From Perkinsus olseni (lineage: Eukaryota; Perkinsozoa; Perkinsida), in the NCBI GenBank assembly GCA_013115125.1, contig JABANN010000203.1, forward strand, positions 1-53,327: a stretch of 53,327 nucleotides of DNA. Reading direction: 5' to 3'. The position numbers were made by a program, and so were the translations under genes. The notes under the pieces were generated by a model. The model was given only the letters and a program-made list of their open reading frames with translations, was not told the origin of the DNA and ran no database searches. Positions 34,588-45,895 of this stretch are shown piece by piece. The first letter of the stretch is position 1. Every line of letters starts with the position of its first letter.

Positions 34588-35363
34588 ACAGGTTTCTTGA
34601 TAAGCATAACCATCTCAATTCACTATATCGCCAGCAACAGCAACAACAGCGGATTTTCATACTTCCTTGGCGTAGTGTTTATGTAGTGGACTGTGGGGGT
34701 GCCGGGGTTTGAACCCTACCTTTCGAATCTCGGAGATTCGTCGTACTCGGCGGTTGTTATCGACGATGCGTTACTGGTGACTTTACAACCGAACAGTGCC
34801 GTCACACTCTGTGACTGACAGAGCCGGCTTTATGGCGAAATAACCGTAGTAGCTTCGATGAGAGCCTGTCGGCAGCTTCCTATCAACTCTACTTACTATC
34901 AAAGCTAACTACCGATCTTCTATCGAGAGACTTGGCGGTAAAATCCTCCCCTGAATACTCTCAAGAAAGAAACTCTGATGACTTGATGTCATGTCATCAA
35001 CTCTCGCTGATAACTCAAAGTCGTAGGCTACGACTCGTAGGCTCTGGCGGACCCGGTTTGCTTAGAGTCCCAAGAATCCCAGTGCTGCCTCGAGGCTACA
35101 AGTGATTTACAGGAATTTCTGCTAGTGGTGACAGAATCTTGTTGCTGCGGAGGCATGGAAATCTGGGCGACGCGCTCGCCAGAGAATCTTCTAAATATCT
35201 TCCAGTTTTCTCGCTTGCATCACAAAGGGTTCAAGATGGATAAACTATAAGCTTGTCTTCGGTCAAGCTGGGGCTCACCGTAAGCATTTAATTCTGTGTA
35301 AGTGTACAGCTCCGCGGTAGGGGATACGGGGTTTCCTATTAGCTCTGCATTGATTGTGATTGC
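34588..35363. other. intergenic spacer with one tRNA-like element
   Basis: Between the MFS transporter and the Cys-rich secreted protein gene. Apart from the tRNA-like sequence at about 34690-34765 I see no coding exon or other RNA. Confidence 0.55.
34690..34765 (-). repeat. tRNA-like element
   Basis: The minus strand has GTAGGGTTCAAACCCCGG (B-box; three G-C pairs of a T-stem). A perfect hairpin lies upstream (CGAATCT, loop CCG, AGATTCG), near where an anticodon arm would be. No acceptor stem pairs. Confidence 0.45.
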
Positions 35364-36212
35364 GTGATGTCCTCCTTCCTCGCTTCTGTTCTGCTTGGCA
35401 CTCTCCTGTTAGCGGCCGTTCGGGGACAATCAACCACCGGTCCCGTGACTGCTGTCAGCACCACTACTTCTCCGCCGTCTACCAGTAGCACTCCCACTGT
35501 TACCACGCCTGCCGCTACCACCGTCAGTGATGATGTCGTGCAGCACACATGTGACCTCTACTGCCAAGGCCTAAATGGTCCCGAGTCTTTCTGTAAGGGT
35601 TGGCTCGATAGTGCTGTCTGCCAAATTGGCAATCAGCCTTGCGGTACTCTGGACATCTGTGGCCCCGCTGTGACGACCCAGGCTCCTGTTACGACTGGTA
35701 CTTCTGTCTTCAATCCTCAGTGCGATGAGATGTGCCAGAGCCTTAATGATGCCAACTCTTACTGCAAGTGGTGGAAGGATGTTCCTGTCTGCAGTGGTGG
35801 TGATCAGCCATGCGGTGACGTTTCTATGTGCACCTCCCAGACGTGGCCGCCTGCTAGTACGCCCTCTGCCGTCAACGGTCCCCATCAGTATCACTCGACC
35901 ACCTGCGATGTTCACTGTCAAAGCCTCAACGACGAGGGCTCCTACTGCAAATGGTGGATGTCTGAGCCGGTGTGCCAAGGCGGAAATCAGGCTTGCACTC
36001 CTGATGTTTGTGGTGCCGGGGAGTCCACGCCTGCGGTTACCACTGACATCTTCCATATGGGACAGAACGCTAACTGTGACGCGTATTGTGAAGACATCAA
36101 CCCCAACGTGCCGGGCGCCCACTGCAAGTGGTGGCTCCATATTGCCGTTTGTCACCAGGGTGATCAAGTATGCACTCCTCGTGTCTGCGAGAACTACACC
36201 TTGTCGCCATGA
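35364..36212 (+). CDS. secreted protein with four six-cysteine CKWW repeats
   Basis: A single 282-residue exon. A clear signal peptide (MMSSFLASVLLGTLLLAAVRG) leads to a Thr/Ser/Pro-rich, probably O-glycosylated, spacer. Four repeats follow at about residues 62-99, 118-155, 179-215 and 236-274, spaced by Thr-rich linkers. Each repeat fits C-x3-C-x9(11)-C-x8-C-x6-C-x4(5)-C, with conserved words CQSLN, YCKWW and GGNQ. All 24 repeat cysteines are present, suggesting three disulfides per unit. No membrane anchor or GPI signal is seen at the C-terminus (ENYTLSP). I do not recognise the domain. A secreted, wall-associated or host-facing binding protein is a reasonable guess, but nothing shows the ligand. 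Repeats 2 and 3 are the most alike, fitting expansion by internal duplication. Confidence 0.88.
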   Translation: MMSSFLASVLLGTLLLAAVRGQSTTGPVTAVSTTTSPPSTSSTPTVTTPAATTVSDDVVQHTCDLYCQGLNGPESFCKGWLDSAVCQIGNQPCGTLDICGPAVTTQAPVTTGTSVFNPQCDEMCQSLNDANSYCKWWKDVPVCSGGDQPCGDVSMCTSQTWPPASTPSAVNGPHQYHSTTCDVHCQSLNDEGSYCKWWMSEPVCQGGNQACTPDVCGAGESTPAVTTDIFHMGQNANCDAYCEDINPNVPGAHCKWWLHIAVCHQGDQVCTPRVCENYTLSP

Positions 36213-37075
36213 TTCTATAGTCCATGTATATTCCTCGTCTTGTCTCAACCAGTAATGGCTGGCTTACTATAGATATATATCTTTCCCGTACGAAATTGGT
36301 GTTCTGTTAAAGAGTAGCGCGGGTACTCAAGATGGAGAGGATGGAAGCTCGGCAATATTACTCTCGCTGTGCCGCTGCCCTTTTGGACTTGGTTTGTGCT
36401 GGTAACGCAGTTTCGATGAACAAGTGCAACTAGACAGGGGATGCGGACAAAAGTGAGGAAGCGTTTTGAGGAGAAAGGATACCGGTGATGGAGAGGGAGT
36501 GGTCATGTCGCCGGATATGCCGTCGAAGCTGCTAGATCTATCAGAGCAGATGAGGTACCGAGTCGTCATCAGCACAAAATGGTCCACAATTACAGTAGTT
36601 ACGTTTACGCGTGCTTCACAACAACCCTGAATGAGTTACGCAAGGGGGTAGTGAGTGAGAGGACACGCGGTTTCGAACCGCTAGAGCGACCAAACGCGGG
36701 GAGCGATCACATGGCGCTTTCTCATTAAGCCACGTCCTGGCGAACCGGATCGAACCCGTTCGATCCATGCTGCTTTCGGATACTGAATCTTGCGCTGGGG
36801 CGTGCGCGAGTGATGGTGGCGGAGCGAAGTGATGCAGGAATGCTACTTTGTAGGAATCGATGCTTTAGCTACGTATGAGCCATGTAGTACAGTACGCAAC
36901 GCAGGGCTAGTCGCTGTTATTGCGCCTTTCGCACAATGGCTTTTGTCGTCATGGACTAAGCGCGTTGTCTCGTTTGTCGTTTGTACTGTTAGAGGTAAAT
37001 ACTTGTGGGGAGGCCGGGCTGCTTTCGAGGATGGCATGGGAGTGACTCAGTTCCCTTTAAGAGTTTCCTTCCACC
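36213..37075. other. intergenic spacer with a tRNA-like element
   Basis: Between the Cys-rich gene and seryl-tRNA synthetase. It holds the tRNA-like sequence at 36659-36739. Just beyond it lies a small palindromic B-box-like stretch (GGATCGAACCCGTTCGATCC, about 36747-36766). No convincing coding exon otherwise. Confidence 0.55.
36659..36739 (-). tRNA. tRNA-like gene or pseudogene, near-cloverleaf
   Basis: The minus strand gives about 81 nt with tRNA parts in order. A 5' strand CAGGACG pairs at six of seven positions with the 3' strand TGTCCTC (one pair is G-T; the outermost C-C does not pair). A U8-like T is followed by a D-stem GCTT/AAGC and a B-box GCGGTTCGAAACCGC forming a T-arm. The middle does not give a normal anticodon arm with U33, so the identity is unknown. 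It is the best folded of all the tRNA-like loci here. It could be a degraded tRNA-Arg-like gene, an intron-containing tRNA or a SINE head. Confidence 0.4.
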
Positions 37076-39128
37076 ATGCCTATTGACGTTAATAAGCTTC
37101 GCGCAGAGAAGGGCGGCGACCCGGAGGCTGTCCGCGCTTCTGAGCAGAAGAGGTAATGTAGCAGTGGGCGTTGACCCTTTTGGTCTACTTGACGGTCATA
37201 ATGATTTGAATACAGGTACCGCGACTCTGATACCGTGGGTACCGCAGTTGATCTCGATCAACAGTGGCGGAAGGATATGTTCGCATTGGACAAGCTCCGT
37301 GAGGAACTAGGCAAGGTAATAGGGGCACCTTAAGGTCGAGCGTGGAAGATGCAAGAGAGGTTGAATAGCATCATAATAGCATATGTCCTCAGATTCAAAA
37401 GGAGATCACTCAGAAGAAGAAGGCCTCCAAGGGTAAGGATCCTTGCACTGAGGAGCTCGCCCGCAAGGCCGAGGGTGAGAAGAAGGTCCAGGAGCAGGAG
37501 AAGCTCGTTGCCGAGGTTGCCAAGTCCCGTGATGCGGTAATATCATAGGCCACTGCTTCGGGGGTGATGGTATTCGCCAGGCCGTTCACTCCATCGGCAA
37601 CATCATCCTCCCTGACGTCCCTGTCAGCAGCGATGAGGACAACAACGAGGTTTACAAGAAGTGGGGCCAGCCCAGGTACTAACACTGGTGATGATTTTGA
37701 CCGGACGGGGGAGGCGTTGTGGTTGGCAGGCAAATCTTTGTCGATGGAAAGACCCCTGGTCACCTCTACCACCACCAGATCATGTACATGCTCGGTGCGA
37801 TGGACCAGGAGCGAGGCATCAACATCGTCGGCCATCGTGGATACTTCCTTCGTGGCGTCGGCGTCCTCCTCAACATGGCCCTTGTTAACTACGGTATGAG
37901 CATGCTCGTCAAGAAGTAATAGAGAGTGCCATCTCGGAGCGATTCGCGGTACCCGATGTCCTTCAGGGGATACACCGCCCTCCAGCCCCCCTTCTTCATG
38001 AAGAAGGACATCATGGCCGAGACTGCCGAGTTGGGTGACTTCGATGAGCAACTTTATAAGGTAATGATTACTACGAGTGTCGCGAACTTAACAGTGTTGT
38101 CGTCTAGGTTAGCGAGTACTCTCAACAGAAGAAGGAAGAGAAGGGCCTTAAGGAGAACGATGGCGAGTACTACCTCATCGCCACTTCGGAGCAGCCCATC
38201 TCTGCCTACCACCGCAAGGAGTGGATCGATGAGGACAAGCTCCCTCTCCGTTACGCTGGGTAATAGGAGGCTGCGCCGCTCATGTCATCGCGCTATGCTC
38301 TTCTTCTTCTTCTTAGTATCTCCACTTGCTTCCGTAAGGAGGCCGGCTCTCACGGCAAGGAGACCTGGGGTCTCTACCGTATCCATCAGTTCGAGAAGCT
38401 TGAGCAGTTCTGCATTACCTCTCCTGAGGAGAGCGTTGCCATGCACGAGCACATGCTTGGTAGGACGCGTAACCTCAGCTTCCCTCAAGCCAATGGGCTT
38501 CCCCTCAGACGTTGCTGAGGAGTTTTACCAGTCCCTCGATCTCCCCTACAGGGTTGTCAAGATCGTCTCCGGTGCCCTCAATGACGCGGCCGCCAAGAAG
38601 TAGTGTCATCCTTATGGCCTCGACCCTTCCTTCTCATCCCGCTCCCTCAGGTACGATCTTGAGGCCTGGTTCCCCGGCTACAACATGTACAAGGAGCTCG
38701 TCTCCTGCTCCAACTGCACGGACTACCAAGCTCGTGCCATGGAGACTCGTTGCGGTCATGTGAAGCAGGGCGAGCGCGAGAAGCGATATGTAAGTGAAGG
38801 TCGACCCTTAGCCTTGCTAGTCAGCTGTCGATCAACAGGTACATATGCTCAACTCAACTCTCTGCGCCACCGAGCGTGCCATGTGCTGCATCGTTGAGAA
38901 CTATCAGGAGGAGGATGGCGTCCGGGTCCCCAGGGTTTTGGTAGGTTGTGGTGGGTGGTGATATAACGGTGGGTCTATTATCACTCCTAGGTGCCCTTCA
39001 TGCACGGTATGGAGTTCCTTCCCTACGTTAAGCCTGTCCCTAAGAACCCTGACGAGGGCAAGAAGGTAGTGCTGGGCACCGGCATGATGGGGGATGAACT
39101 GCTGTCTGCTCAGGCCGAGAAGAAGTAG
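37076..39128 (+). CDS. seryl-tRNA synthetase, cytosolic type
   Basis: About ten exons from [14 protein letters not shown] at 37076. The N-terminal long coiled-coil arm is visible ([49 protein letters not shown]). Class II catalytic parts follow: [77 protein letters not shown], then motif 2 ([30 protein letters not shown]) and motif 3 ([20 protein letters not shown]). The protein ends with an [21 protein letters not shown] eukaryotic tail and AEKK. It charges tRNA-Ser (and tRNA-Sec if present). No targeting peptide is evident. The exon after 38470 changes frame relative to the preceding one ([20 protein letters not shown]), consistent with a short intron. Confidence 0.93.
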
Positions 39129-39449
39129 AGTAGCGGTCTTTATGGTTGAAGGAGACTCGTAACATTCCTGTTGCTGCAGTTACTGCCCCCTTGAATGACT
39201 ACTGTTTCGTCGCCATAACAGGCTAAGTTCACACAAACTCTCTTCTGTCGTGTTCATCAGTACTACGGGCAGGGGCGGCGGCGGTAGCACTGGTAGTACC
39301 AGGGATGCTGCTACAAGGGCAAGGTTTGATACGTTACGGATACGAATTCTCCCGGCGAGCCAACGACGTCCTCACTAGACTAAAGGGGGCCTGAGTATGC
39401 GACTTGGCCCTAACTTCGCGGTGTGGAAGTCAGATTACATTCTCTTACT
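39129..39449. other. intergenic spacer
   Basis: Short spacer between seryl-tRNA synthetase and the PDI gene on the same strand. No coding exon or RNA gene was seen. Confidence 0.5.
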
Positions 39450-42248
39450 ATGAACATGCGCCCGGGATCGCACCTGCTGCTCCTGCAGCTGCTTTTACTG
39501 GCGTTCGCTGTCAATGTGCATGCCTGGTCAATACCATGGTTCGGAGGAAAGAAGGTAATTAGATCCTCGCTGGGGTCGCCTGGGCACCTTGGTCTGGGGT
39601 AACGACACCTTCTTTCTCAGAAAGTGCTGGGAGAGGTGGCAGAGTTGGATGAGACGTCCTTGGACGAGCTGCTCGCTACCGAGTCTATCAGCGCTGTCCT
39701 CTTCTATGCCCCTTGGAGTCCCTACTCGCAGCATGTCCTACTCGTCGAGAGGCCTCTGCGTTGCTCAGCTGCCCATCCTCGATCAGGCCCTACCAATGTG
39801 GCAGGTTGTGGCAGAGAAGTTGGCCCTGAGCAATCCTCCCATCCCAGTAGGGCAAATCGATGCCGCCAAGTACCCTGAGGTAAGATTATGGACTTCCCTC
39901 GTGGTACGCTGAAAAATGGGTTCAAGCTCGAGTGGGCTTCCTCACATGGGTGTTGGTGGGGTCTTAAAGCGTTGCCACTTGAACAGGTTCGCGTGAAGCA
40001 CGAGATCATCGCCAACCCGACGATCAAGCTGTTCATTGACGAGGAGGCATTCGAGTTCCCTCTGCAAGAGGAGAGGACGTGGGCTATTCTCTATAGTGGT
40101 GAAGACTGAGCTCTTCGTCTTAGGTGGGCCAACGCGGTGAACTGGATCAACGAGCGGACCAACAGGGAGCAAGTGGTGACCAATACCGAAGAGATGGATG
40201 CCTTCTTGGATGAGAACCCCCTGGCTGTCATCGGCCTCTTCATGTCCGAGCGAGATTCACAGATGTACCACATTAGCCTGGCCTCCCGCTTTCTCTTCAC
40301 CTACCAATCGAGGAGCTCAGCCTTCCTTCTTCTGGGCGCTAATACGTTCGGGTTCGGGTTCGGGCTCGATCGTAGCTGATAACCCGTGTCCGGGTAGCTT
40401 GAGACGACTACGGGTGCAGGTTCAAGAAGACTTCGCGCCACTTTGATGACGTTTCATTCGCCGTCACTTACGGCAGTAACTCTCGAGAGATGGCCCAATA
40501 CTTAGTCAAGCTCGGGTACTACTACCCCTCCGCAAAAGTCTATGGACCGCGAATTCTCTCCTGTGTAGGAAGATCGCGGACACTCCCACTCGGTTCCCAA
40601 CTTTAGTGATGCTTTACCAACACGACGAGAAGGCCGCTGTGTATGACGGTGATATGGGCGACTATCATAAAGTAGGAGGACAAAGGAGGCCTGATGAGAA
40701 GCTTATCTGTCTCCGTCAGGTTGATCAGTTCATCCTTTCCCGTCGAGTACCAATGGTAACGGAGTTCTCCGCTGAGACTGCCGACCAGGTAAAATGCAGA
40801 CTGCTTGGATCGAACCCGCGACCATCTGCAGTAGCGTGCGTGTAGATCTTCTCGAGTGGTATGCCTACGATATTCCTCTTCCGCGACCCCGAGTCTGAGG
40901 TGGGACAGCAGGCTGAGGCTGCCCTAAGAGAGGCTAGCACAACGCTCAGAGGTAATCACCGGGTGGCTGAGCAAATACATCGTCTGGGAAGTCGCCGCTA
41001 AAACCATAGCGACTCTTGAGTGATGTCAGAGATGCATCTCACCATAACGCATAGGAACAGAAATCCAGAAATAGTCGTTAGTCGAAGAAACATACTCTCA
41101 AGCGACTTCACTTAGCACCCCGGACAACTCTGTTGACCAGTACACAGTAGATGCAACAGTTCGAACTGAGCAGGCAAGTTTGACCTCCCCCTCAGGCTCG
41201 GTCGTCTTCGCCCTCGCTAGTGATACGAACGAGCCCATCCAGCAGCAGCTGTTCCATGAGTTGGCACTTGAGAACGTAAGTCCAGTCGATCCTCGCAGCC
41301 TTCAACATCCAACGCTATCAGTTGGAGCCATCGGATTTCCCCACTACGCGTTTGGTGTATCGCTCGACGCGTTCTCATCAACATCGCCAATACATGGACG
41401 TGAAGGCTCGGAAGTACCGTATTGATGCCGGCTACGGCGCTCGAGCGTGCCCACCAGGTGAGGGTCCCATCATGCTGCTGCCAGACATCACAAGTTTTCT
41501 TCTCGCAGTTACTTCTCCTGACCACTACAGATCATTCGTGTATCAATATTCCAAAGGAATGATCAAAGCCTACCAGCGCTCAGAGCCCCTTCCTGTATAC
41601 TATGGCAACGAGCCCGTTGTACAGGTAGGCCGTGTCTCGCTCCTGCCGAATGTGACCCTGAGCCCTCAGGCGGTCGGTAGCAACTTCCAAGAACTTGTCC
41701 TGAATTCACCCCAAGACGTCCTTGTCGACTTTTACGCGCCCTGGTGCGGTCATTGCAGAAAGTTCGAGCCCATCTATCGGTCACTCGGGGAAAGTCTGAA
41801 GCCCCTGAGGAATACGTAGCATCTCTGCACCGCCTTGGACGCGGCGGCTCCAACTGCCTCTCAGGTTGCGAATCGTGAAGATCGATGCGACCCAGAATGA
41901 AGTCCCTGAACAGATCACTGGTTTCCCTACGATTCTCCTTTACCCCGCTGGTAAGTTCCCTCGCCCTTCTCTTACCCCTGTATGCCTACTGCCCCTTCCC
42001 AGGCAAGAAGGATACGCCGGTAGAGTTCCGTCAGCAGCGAACGGTCCCCGTCTTGACGAAGTAGGTCTGGGGCTCCTTTCACTTGGCTCATTAGTGCTGT
42101 CCTCAGGTTCCTCAAGGCTCACTGCACTAACCCTCTCACTCTTTCTCAAGAGGACCCCAACGCTCGGTGGCAGGTGAGGCAAAGTCTGATCATTTCTTTG
42201 TAAATGCCCATCTCATCCTTTTAGGGACTCAGCCCCGATGAGCTGTAA
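39450..42248 (+). CDS. ER protein disulfide isomerase with degenerate first thioredoxin site
   Basis: A gene of more than ten exons. It starts MNMRPGSHLLLLQLLLLAFA with a signal peptide ending near VHAW. The first thioredoxin-like domain has FYAPWSPYSQH where CGHC is expected, so both active-site cysteines are gone. Redox-inactive b-type domains follow (IIANPTIKLFIDEEAFEF, WINERTNREQVV, VIGLFMSERDS, FPTLVMLYQHDEKAAV). The C-terminal domain is intact: FYAPWCGHCRKFEPIY at about 41730, then IVKIDATQNEVPEQITGFPT. The last exon, joined at a GTGAGG donor, encodes GLSPDEL and a stop at 42246-42248, a KDEL-like ER retrieval signal. The enzyme should catalyse thiol-disulfide exchange in the ER through one active CxxC only. 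A tRNA-like element and a short GGGTTC repeat lie in introns. Confidence 0.87.
40346..40364 (+). repeat. (GGGTTC)n short repeat
   Basis: Three units of TTCGGG/GGGTTC in a probable intron of the PDI gene. This is a small simple repeat; no function is visible. Confidence 0.8.
40796..40860 (-). repeat. tRNA-like element in a PDI intron
   Basis: The minus strand has GATGGTCGCGGGTTCGATCC followed by TGCATTTT, that is a B-box plus a T4 run. The wording matches the copies near 7060 and 46950. No acceptor stem pairing is seen. Confidence 0.5.
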
Positions 42249-42544
42249 AGGCGCGATAATACTGTGTTGTTTTCCTGTGTATTCTCAGCTGTTCCAGCCC
42301 GCCGAAGGCAATTCACCAGTGAAACCTGAGTGCTCATTTTCGATCTGCTTGCGAGCATTTGCGTTACCCTGAGTGAAAGACTCCATCGCGCAACAGTCAT
42401 CAAACAGGAGCTGCATTGAATGATAAAGGAAACATGAAGGTGCATGTCGAAGTTTAACAGGGCGAAGAGAACCCTTCGAAGTGCCACTCGCGATCTGCAT
42501 ATCTGAGCGCCTTGTGTGGCCGTAAAATTGTGAGGAGCCAAGGC

Positions 42545-44737
42545 TCACTTGATAAGACCAGCCACGGTGACCATGATAGCAGCAAAGGCTATGATCCCGG
42601 CTAGGAGGAATATGAGGAGGGCGGTCAGCCCTCGACGTCTCACGATAGTGTCGATTATGGTCTTGCCCACCAGAGTGCCAACGAAGGCAGCGGAGAAGTA
42701 CACAACCTGAGAAAGTCGAACTAGTGTAATGCACTACTGGTGTGCTCACAGCGTAATCCCAGGGGACAAGCCCCGCCATGATGAAGACCAAAGCGGCAGA
42801 GGAGGAGGTGAAGACGATGAGGGTGGCTGTTGTTGCGGTGGAGACCTGCTCGGGTGTTCCAAGACTCGGATTTATCAGTGGTACTTGCCTGCGGAAGGAC
42901 GCCAAGGTTGAGCATGAGAGGGCCGAGTACCATACCACCACCAATTCCTAGGAGGCCTGCCATAATGCCTGCTGCAAACGTAGCCAGAGAGTAGAAGATA
43001 AAACTAGGGTATGTCCAGATAACATCGCCTAAGGGGCAGTGTTTACTCGTCGTGAGTGGGGAAAAGTGTGGTACCAGACACGAAGGGGTAGTCAACCGTC
43101 GCCTTGGCTGCACTGTCCATCACCGCGGACCGTCCCATGCACAGACCGAAGAGGATGAGCCAAGCCATAACCACCGCGGAGAGGGTCCAGTAGGCCCAGC
43201 CACAGTACGGTACAGCATCAGGGATAACAGACCTTGAAAGGGGCCGGGAATTGGCTACTTCTTAATAGTGTCTGGTAGTAGTAGTACGAGGACCTCACTC
43301 TGTGCCCTTGCCTCCGCGGAGCAGTAGCAGTAGAATTATTGTAGCCCAGACCATGGCAAGCTTCCAGTATTTCTCCAAAGGGTACTGAAGATTGGCGATG
43401 GTGTGGTGTACGGGCGTCTGATCGCAACTACTACCTGCCTTGCATCTCTGTCCTTCCACTGCTCCCTCACAACGGCGCTGTCGCTGGCAGCATCATCAGG
43501 TGGCAGCCTACAAGGAGACGTGCTGACCCCTTCACAACCTCCCCTGCTGCAAGACACTAGAGATGGCAGAGGCCCTTCATCACACTCCTGGGCGGAGGCC
43601 ACGCCATGCTCATTCCTGAATCCTTCTGCCTTCCCATCGCCGTCACACGGCTGGGATCCGTTGGGGGTGTTAACTGATCTCAAAGGGGCATTGAATGGAC
43701 GATGAGCATCCACCGCGCCCACCCTCAGGACCATCCTCTCTTGTCGGAAAAGCTCGACTCTGCCGCTCCTCCCGATACACTCTGATGCCTCTCGCAAAGG
43801 TCTTGGCGGAGGTGAGGCCCAGAACCAGAGACATGATTATTATGACCAGCCAGGTTGGGAGGATCTACGACCGAGGGCGATGTCCGACCAGGGCAGCCGG
43901 GCGAACCCGACCATTTGGATGAGGGCCCCGAGAAGGGCTCCTGCCATCTCCATTGGGGCAAGGAAGAGGGCCATATCGAAGTCGATGAGGGGCCTCGGAG
44001 CCTTGGGGTGCCGGGCACGGGAGTTTAGGATGAACCCAGCCAGGGATGCTCCAAAGATACTCGCCTAACAGAGGCAGCGTGGACTTCATGCGAGGTGGAA
44101 TCTCGTCCTACTTGTGAGAGACCAGTCGAGGCTTTGGTGGAGAAACGTAAGAGGAGTATGCCCAGAGGAACGAAGATGCCACCGCCGCCCACTCCCGCAG
44201 ACACCGCCAGGCCTGAGGTCGACCGTCGCTGAGAAGCTGGTCAGCATCTCTCACCCGAGGAGATGAACCAGATGAAGAGGGCTGGTATGTCGTACTTCCT
44301 CCATTCGTCAAAGATGCGCCTATCGACGCACTTGTCCTCGTGGACGTCCTGCCCACATTGGGCAGTTGATCAAGTTATTGTCTACTCAGGGCCTACCTCC
44401 ACTCGGAGGCCCGGACATTCTTTAGGGCACTCTCCAGTGGCAAGGCAGACGGTAGCGTTTGACGACGGAGCAGCGCAGGCTATTGGGTAACCCTTATCCG
44501 TGCAGACCGAGGTGGCAGCCGCGGATGCCGTCGGTATCTGCTGACCGCCGCGTTGGGTGTCTCCTCGAGAGGTGTGCTCACTGTTGGTATGACGATCAGT
44601 AGGGCGTGTCTTGCCAGGAGTAGCGCGGTGAATCCCAAACTCATGACCGGGGTGATCAAATTCAACCGTGGTTTCCCGTCGTGCACGACCGTGTGCTTGT
44701 GTATGGTATAGCTGATAATGAACTCAACAACGGCCAA
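42545..44737 (-). CDS. TauE/SafE-family membrane permease
   Basis: A multi-exon gene ending at 42545 (IMVTVAGLIK). Family stretches in order: MSLGFTALLLARHALLIVIP near the N-terminus; a Cys-rich ectodomain (SVCTDKGYPIACAAP; CLATGECPKECPGL); then VSAGVGGGGIFVPLGILLLR with FSTKASTGLSQ, the first TauE Gly-rich repeat. Next come SIFGASLAGFILNSRARHPK, PLIDFDMALFLAPMEMAGAL, LVIIIMSLVLGLTSAKTF, the second half FAAGIMAGLLGIGGGMVLGP, TATLIVFTSSSAALVFIM and a last segment with GTLVGKTIIDTIVRRRG. The duplicated G-x-G-G-G-x-x-x-P pattern is diagnostic. The family exports or imports sulfur-containing or other organic anions; here the substrate is unknown. The start at 44737 is tentative. Confidence 0.8.
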
Positions 44738-44986
44738 GGTGGGAGAAGGCAGTAGTAAGTGGGCAACCTCGAAGGGAGCGCAACCGGCTGCCGTTTAGTA
44801 ATCGAGGTAAAAAGTGATCTCAATAACTTCAGCGGCAACAACAAGACCTCATACAGCAGAGGAGGACGAGGACGACCGCTGCATTCAACTAGCGGAAGAC
44901 GACGATCAATACGCCACTAAGATGCGGGTTGTTGTGGTCCACATGAAGACTACTCTAGTCTAAGGTCCCCAGGCTAGAAACGGCCA

Positions 44987-45427
44987 TCAGGCTACAAGGT
45001 ACCCGCTACTACTGTCGTCACTACTGCGACGACGACCAGCGTGATTATTACCACCGAGATAGAGTATGGACATCACCAACAGGAGCAGGAGGGACGGAGG
45101 GAAGTCTGAGGGTGATCGGATGACGACTCTGTCCCGAACATCTACCGCCGTATCATCATCCATGGTAGTGGGGAAGATATTGTCCTCGTAGAATCGTTGT
45201 TGCTGTTTTATTACGGGCTGGGAAGGGGAGGTAACGGGCAGAGACACAGCTCCAGACCTCGTACCAGATGAGGAGGCAGAGAACGCAACGCAGGCGATTA
45301 TAGATACCACCAGAAAGAAAGAGGGCCCGAAGGGGCGTCGTAGTAGTAGAAGTCGAGACATTAATAATGGCAACTGAGGGAGAGACGCTTCCGGAAACGA
45401 TGGTGATGATGATGGTGAACTCAACAC
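44987..45427 (-). CDS. small signal-peptide/membrane protein, copy A
   Basis: Up to 146 residues; a start at MSRLLLLRRPFGPSF (about residue 23) would give a good signal or anchor segment (FFLVVSIIACVAFSASSSG). A Ser/Gln-rich middle contains YEDNIFPTTMDDD. Near the C-terminus there is a second hydrophobic segment, PPSLLLLLVMSILYLGG, followed by a short basic/Ser tail. The plan resembles the protein at 45896-46408. No family is recognised. It may also be the N-terminal part of a longer spliced gene. Confidence 0.45.
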   Translation of the reverse strand: MLSSPSSSPSFPEASLPQLPLLMSRLLLLRRPFGPSFFLVVSIIACVAFSASSSGTRSGAVSLPVTSPSQPVIKQQQRFYEDNIFPTTMDDDTAVDVRDRVVIRSPSDFPPSLLLLLVMSILYLGGNNHAGRRRSSDDSSSGYLVA

Positions 45428-45895
45428 TACGACGATTCTGAGGAAAATGCCTCGAAATGGATGATGGGTTGACCGATAACCCGCTGATGAGAAGACCTTG
45501 CCATCGACGGCAGGATGTTGAGGGACTTCAACAACCGCTGGACAGACACTGAGTGCCAGAAGGGAGCTTCGGGACGGGTGTAGCCAGATATGGAGCTACT
45601 GAGGTTGTACATTATCAGAGAATGGTACCATCATAGAGCACGGAGCGTATTGCAGCTCATCGGAAGAAAAATATCACCACCGGTAGCGGCAGTACGAAGA
45701 TAAATGTCACATTTGATACTAGACACCCTAGTGTGGGGAAAATAAGAGGAAGGAGATGAAGAAGAACGACAACAGCTATCAAGGTTGAGCTTGCTACTCA
45801 GAGCTTCTCTCCTTCACCTAAAACCCAGGATGATGATGATGATACTTCGACCGATTCCCACACTATTACCATGGCCAAGGACGCTAAAGTATCCG
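45428..45895. other. intergenic spacer
   Basis: Spacer between the two small membrane-protein genes. A short minus-strand frame (45427-45612) might be an exon, but nothing in it is recognisable. Confidence 0.4.

Noticed and set aside
36327-36587. Minus-strand 86-residue frame between two plus-strand genes
   Set aside because: No signal peptide, domain or splice context; it is the length expected by chance in DNA of this composition.
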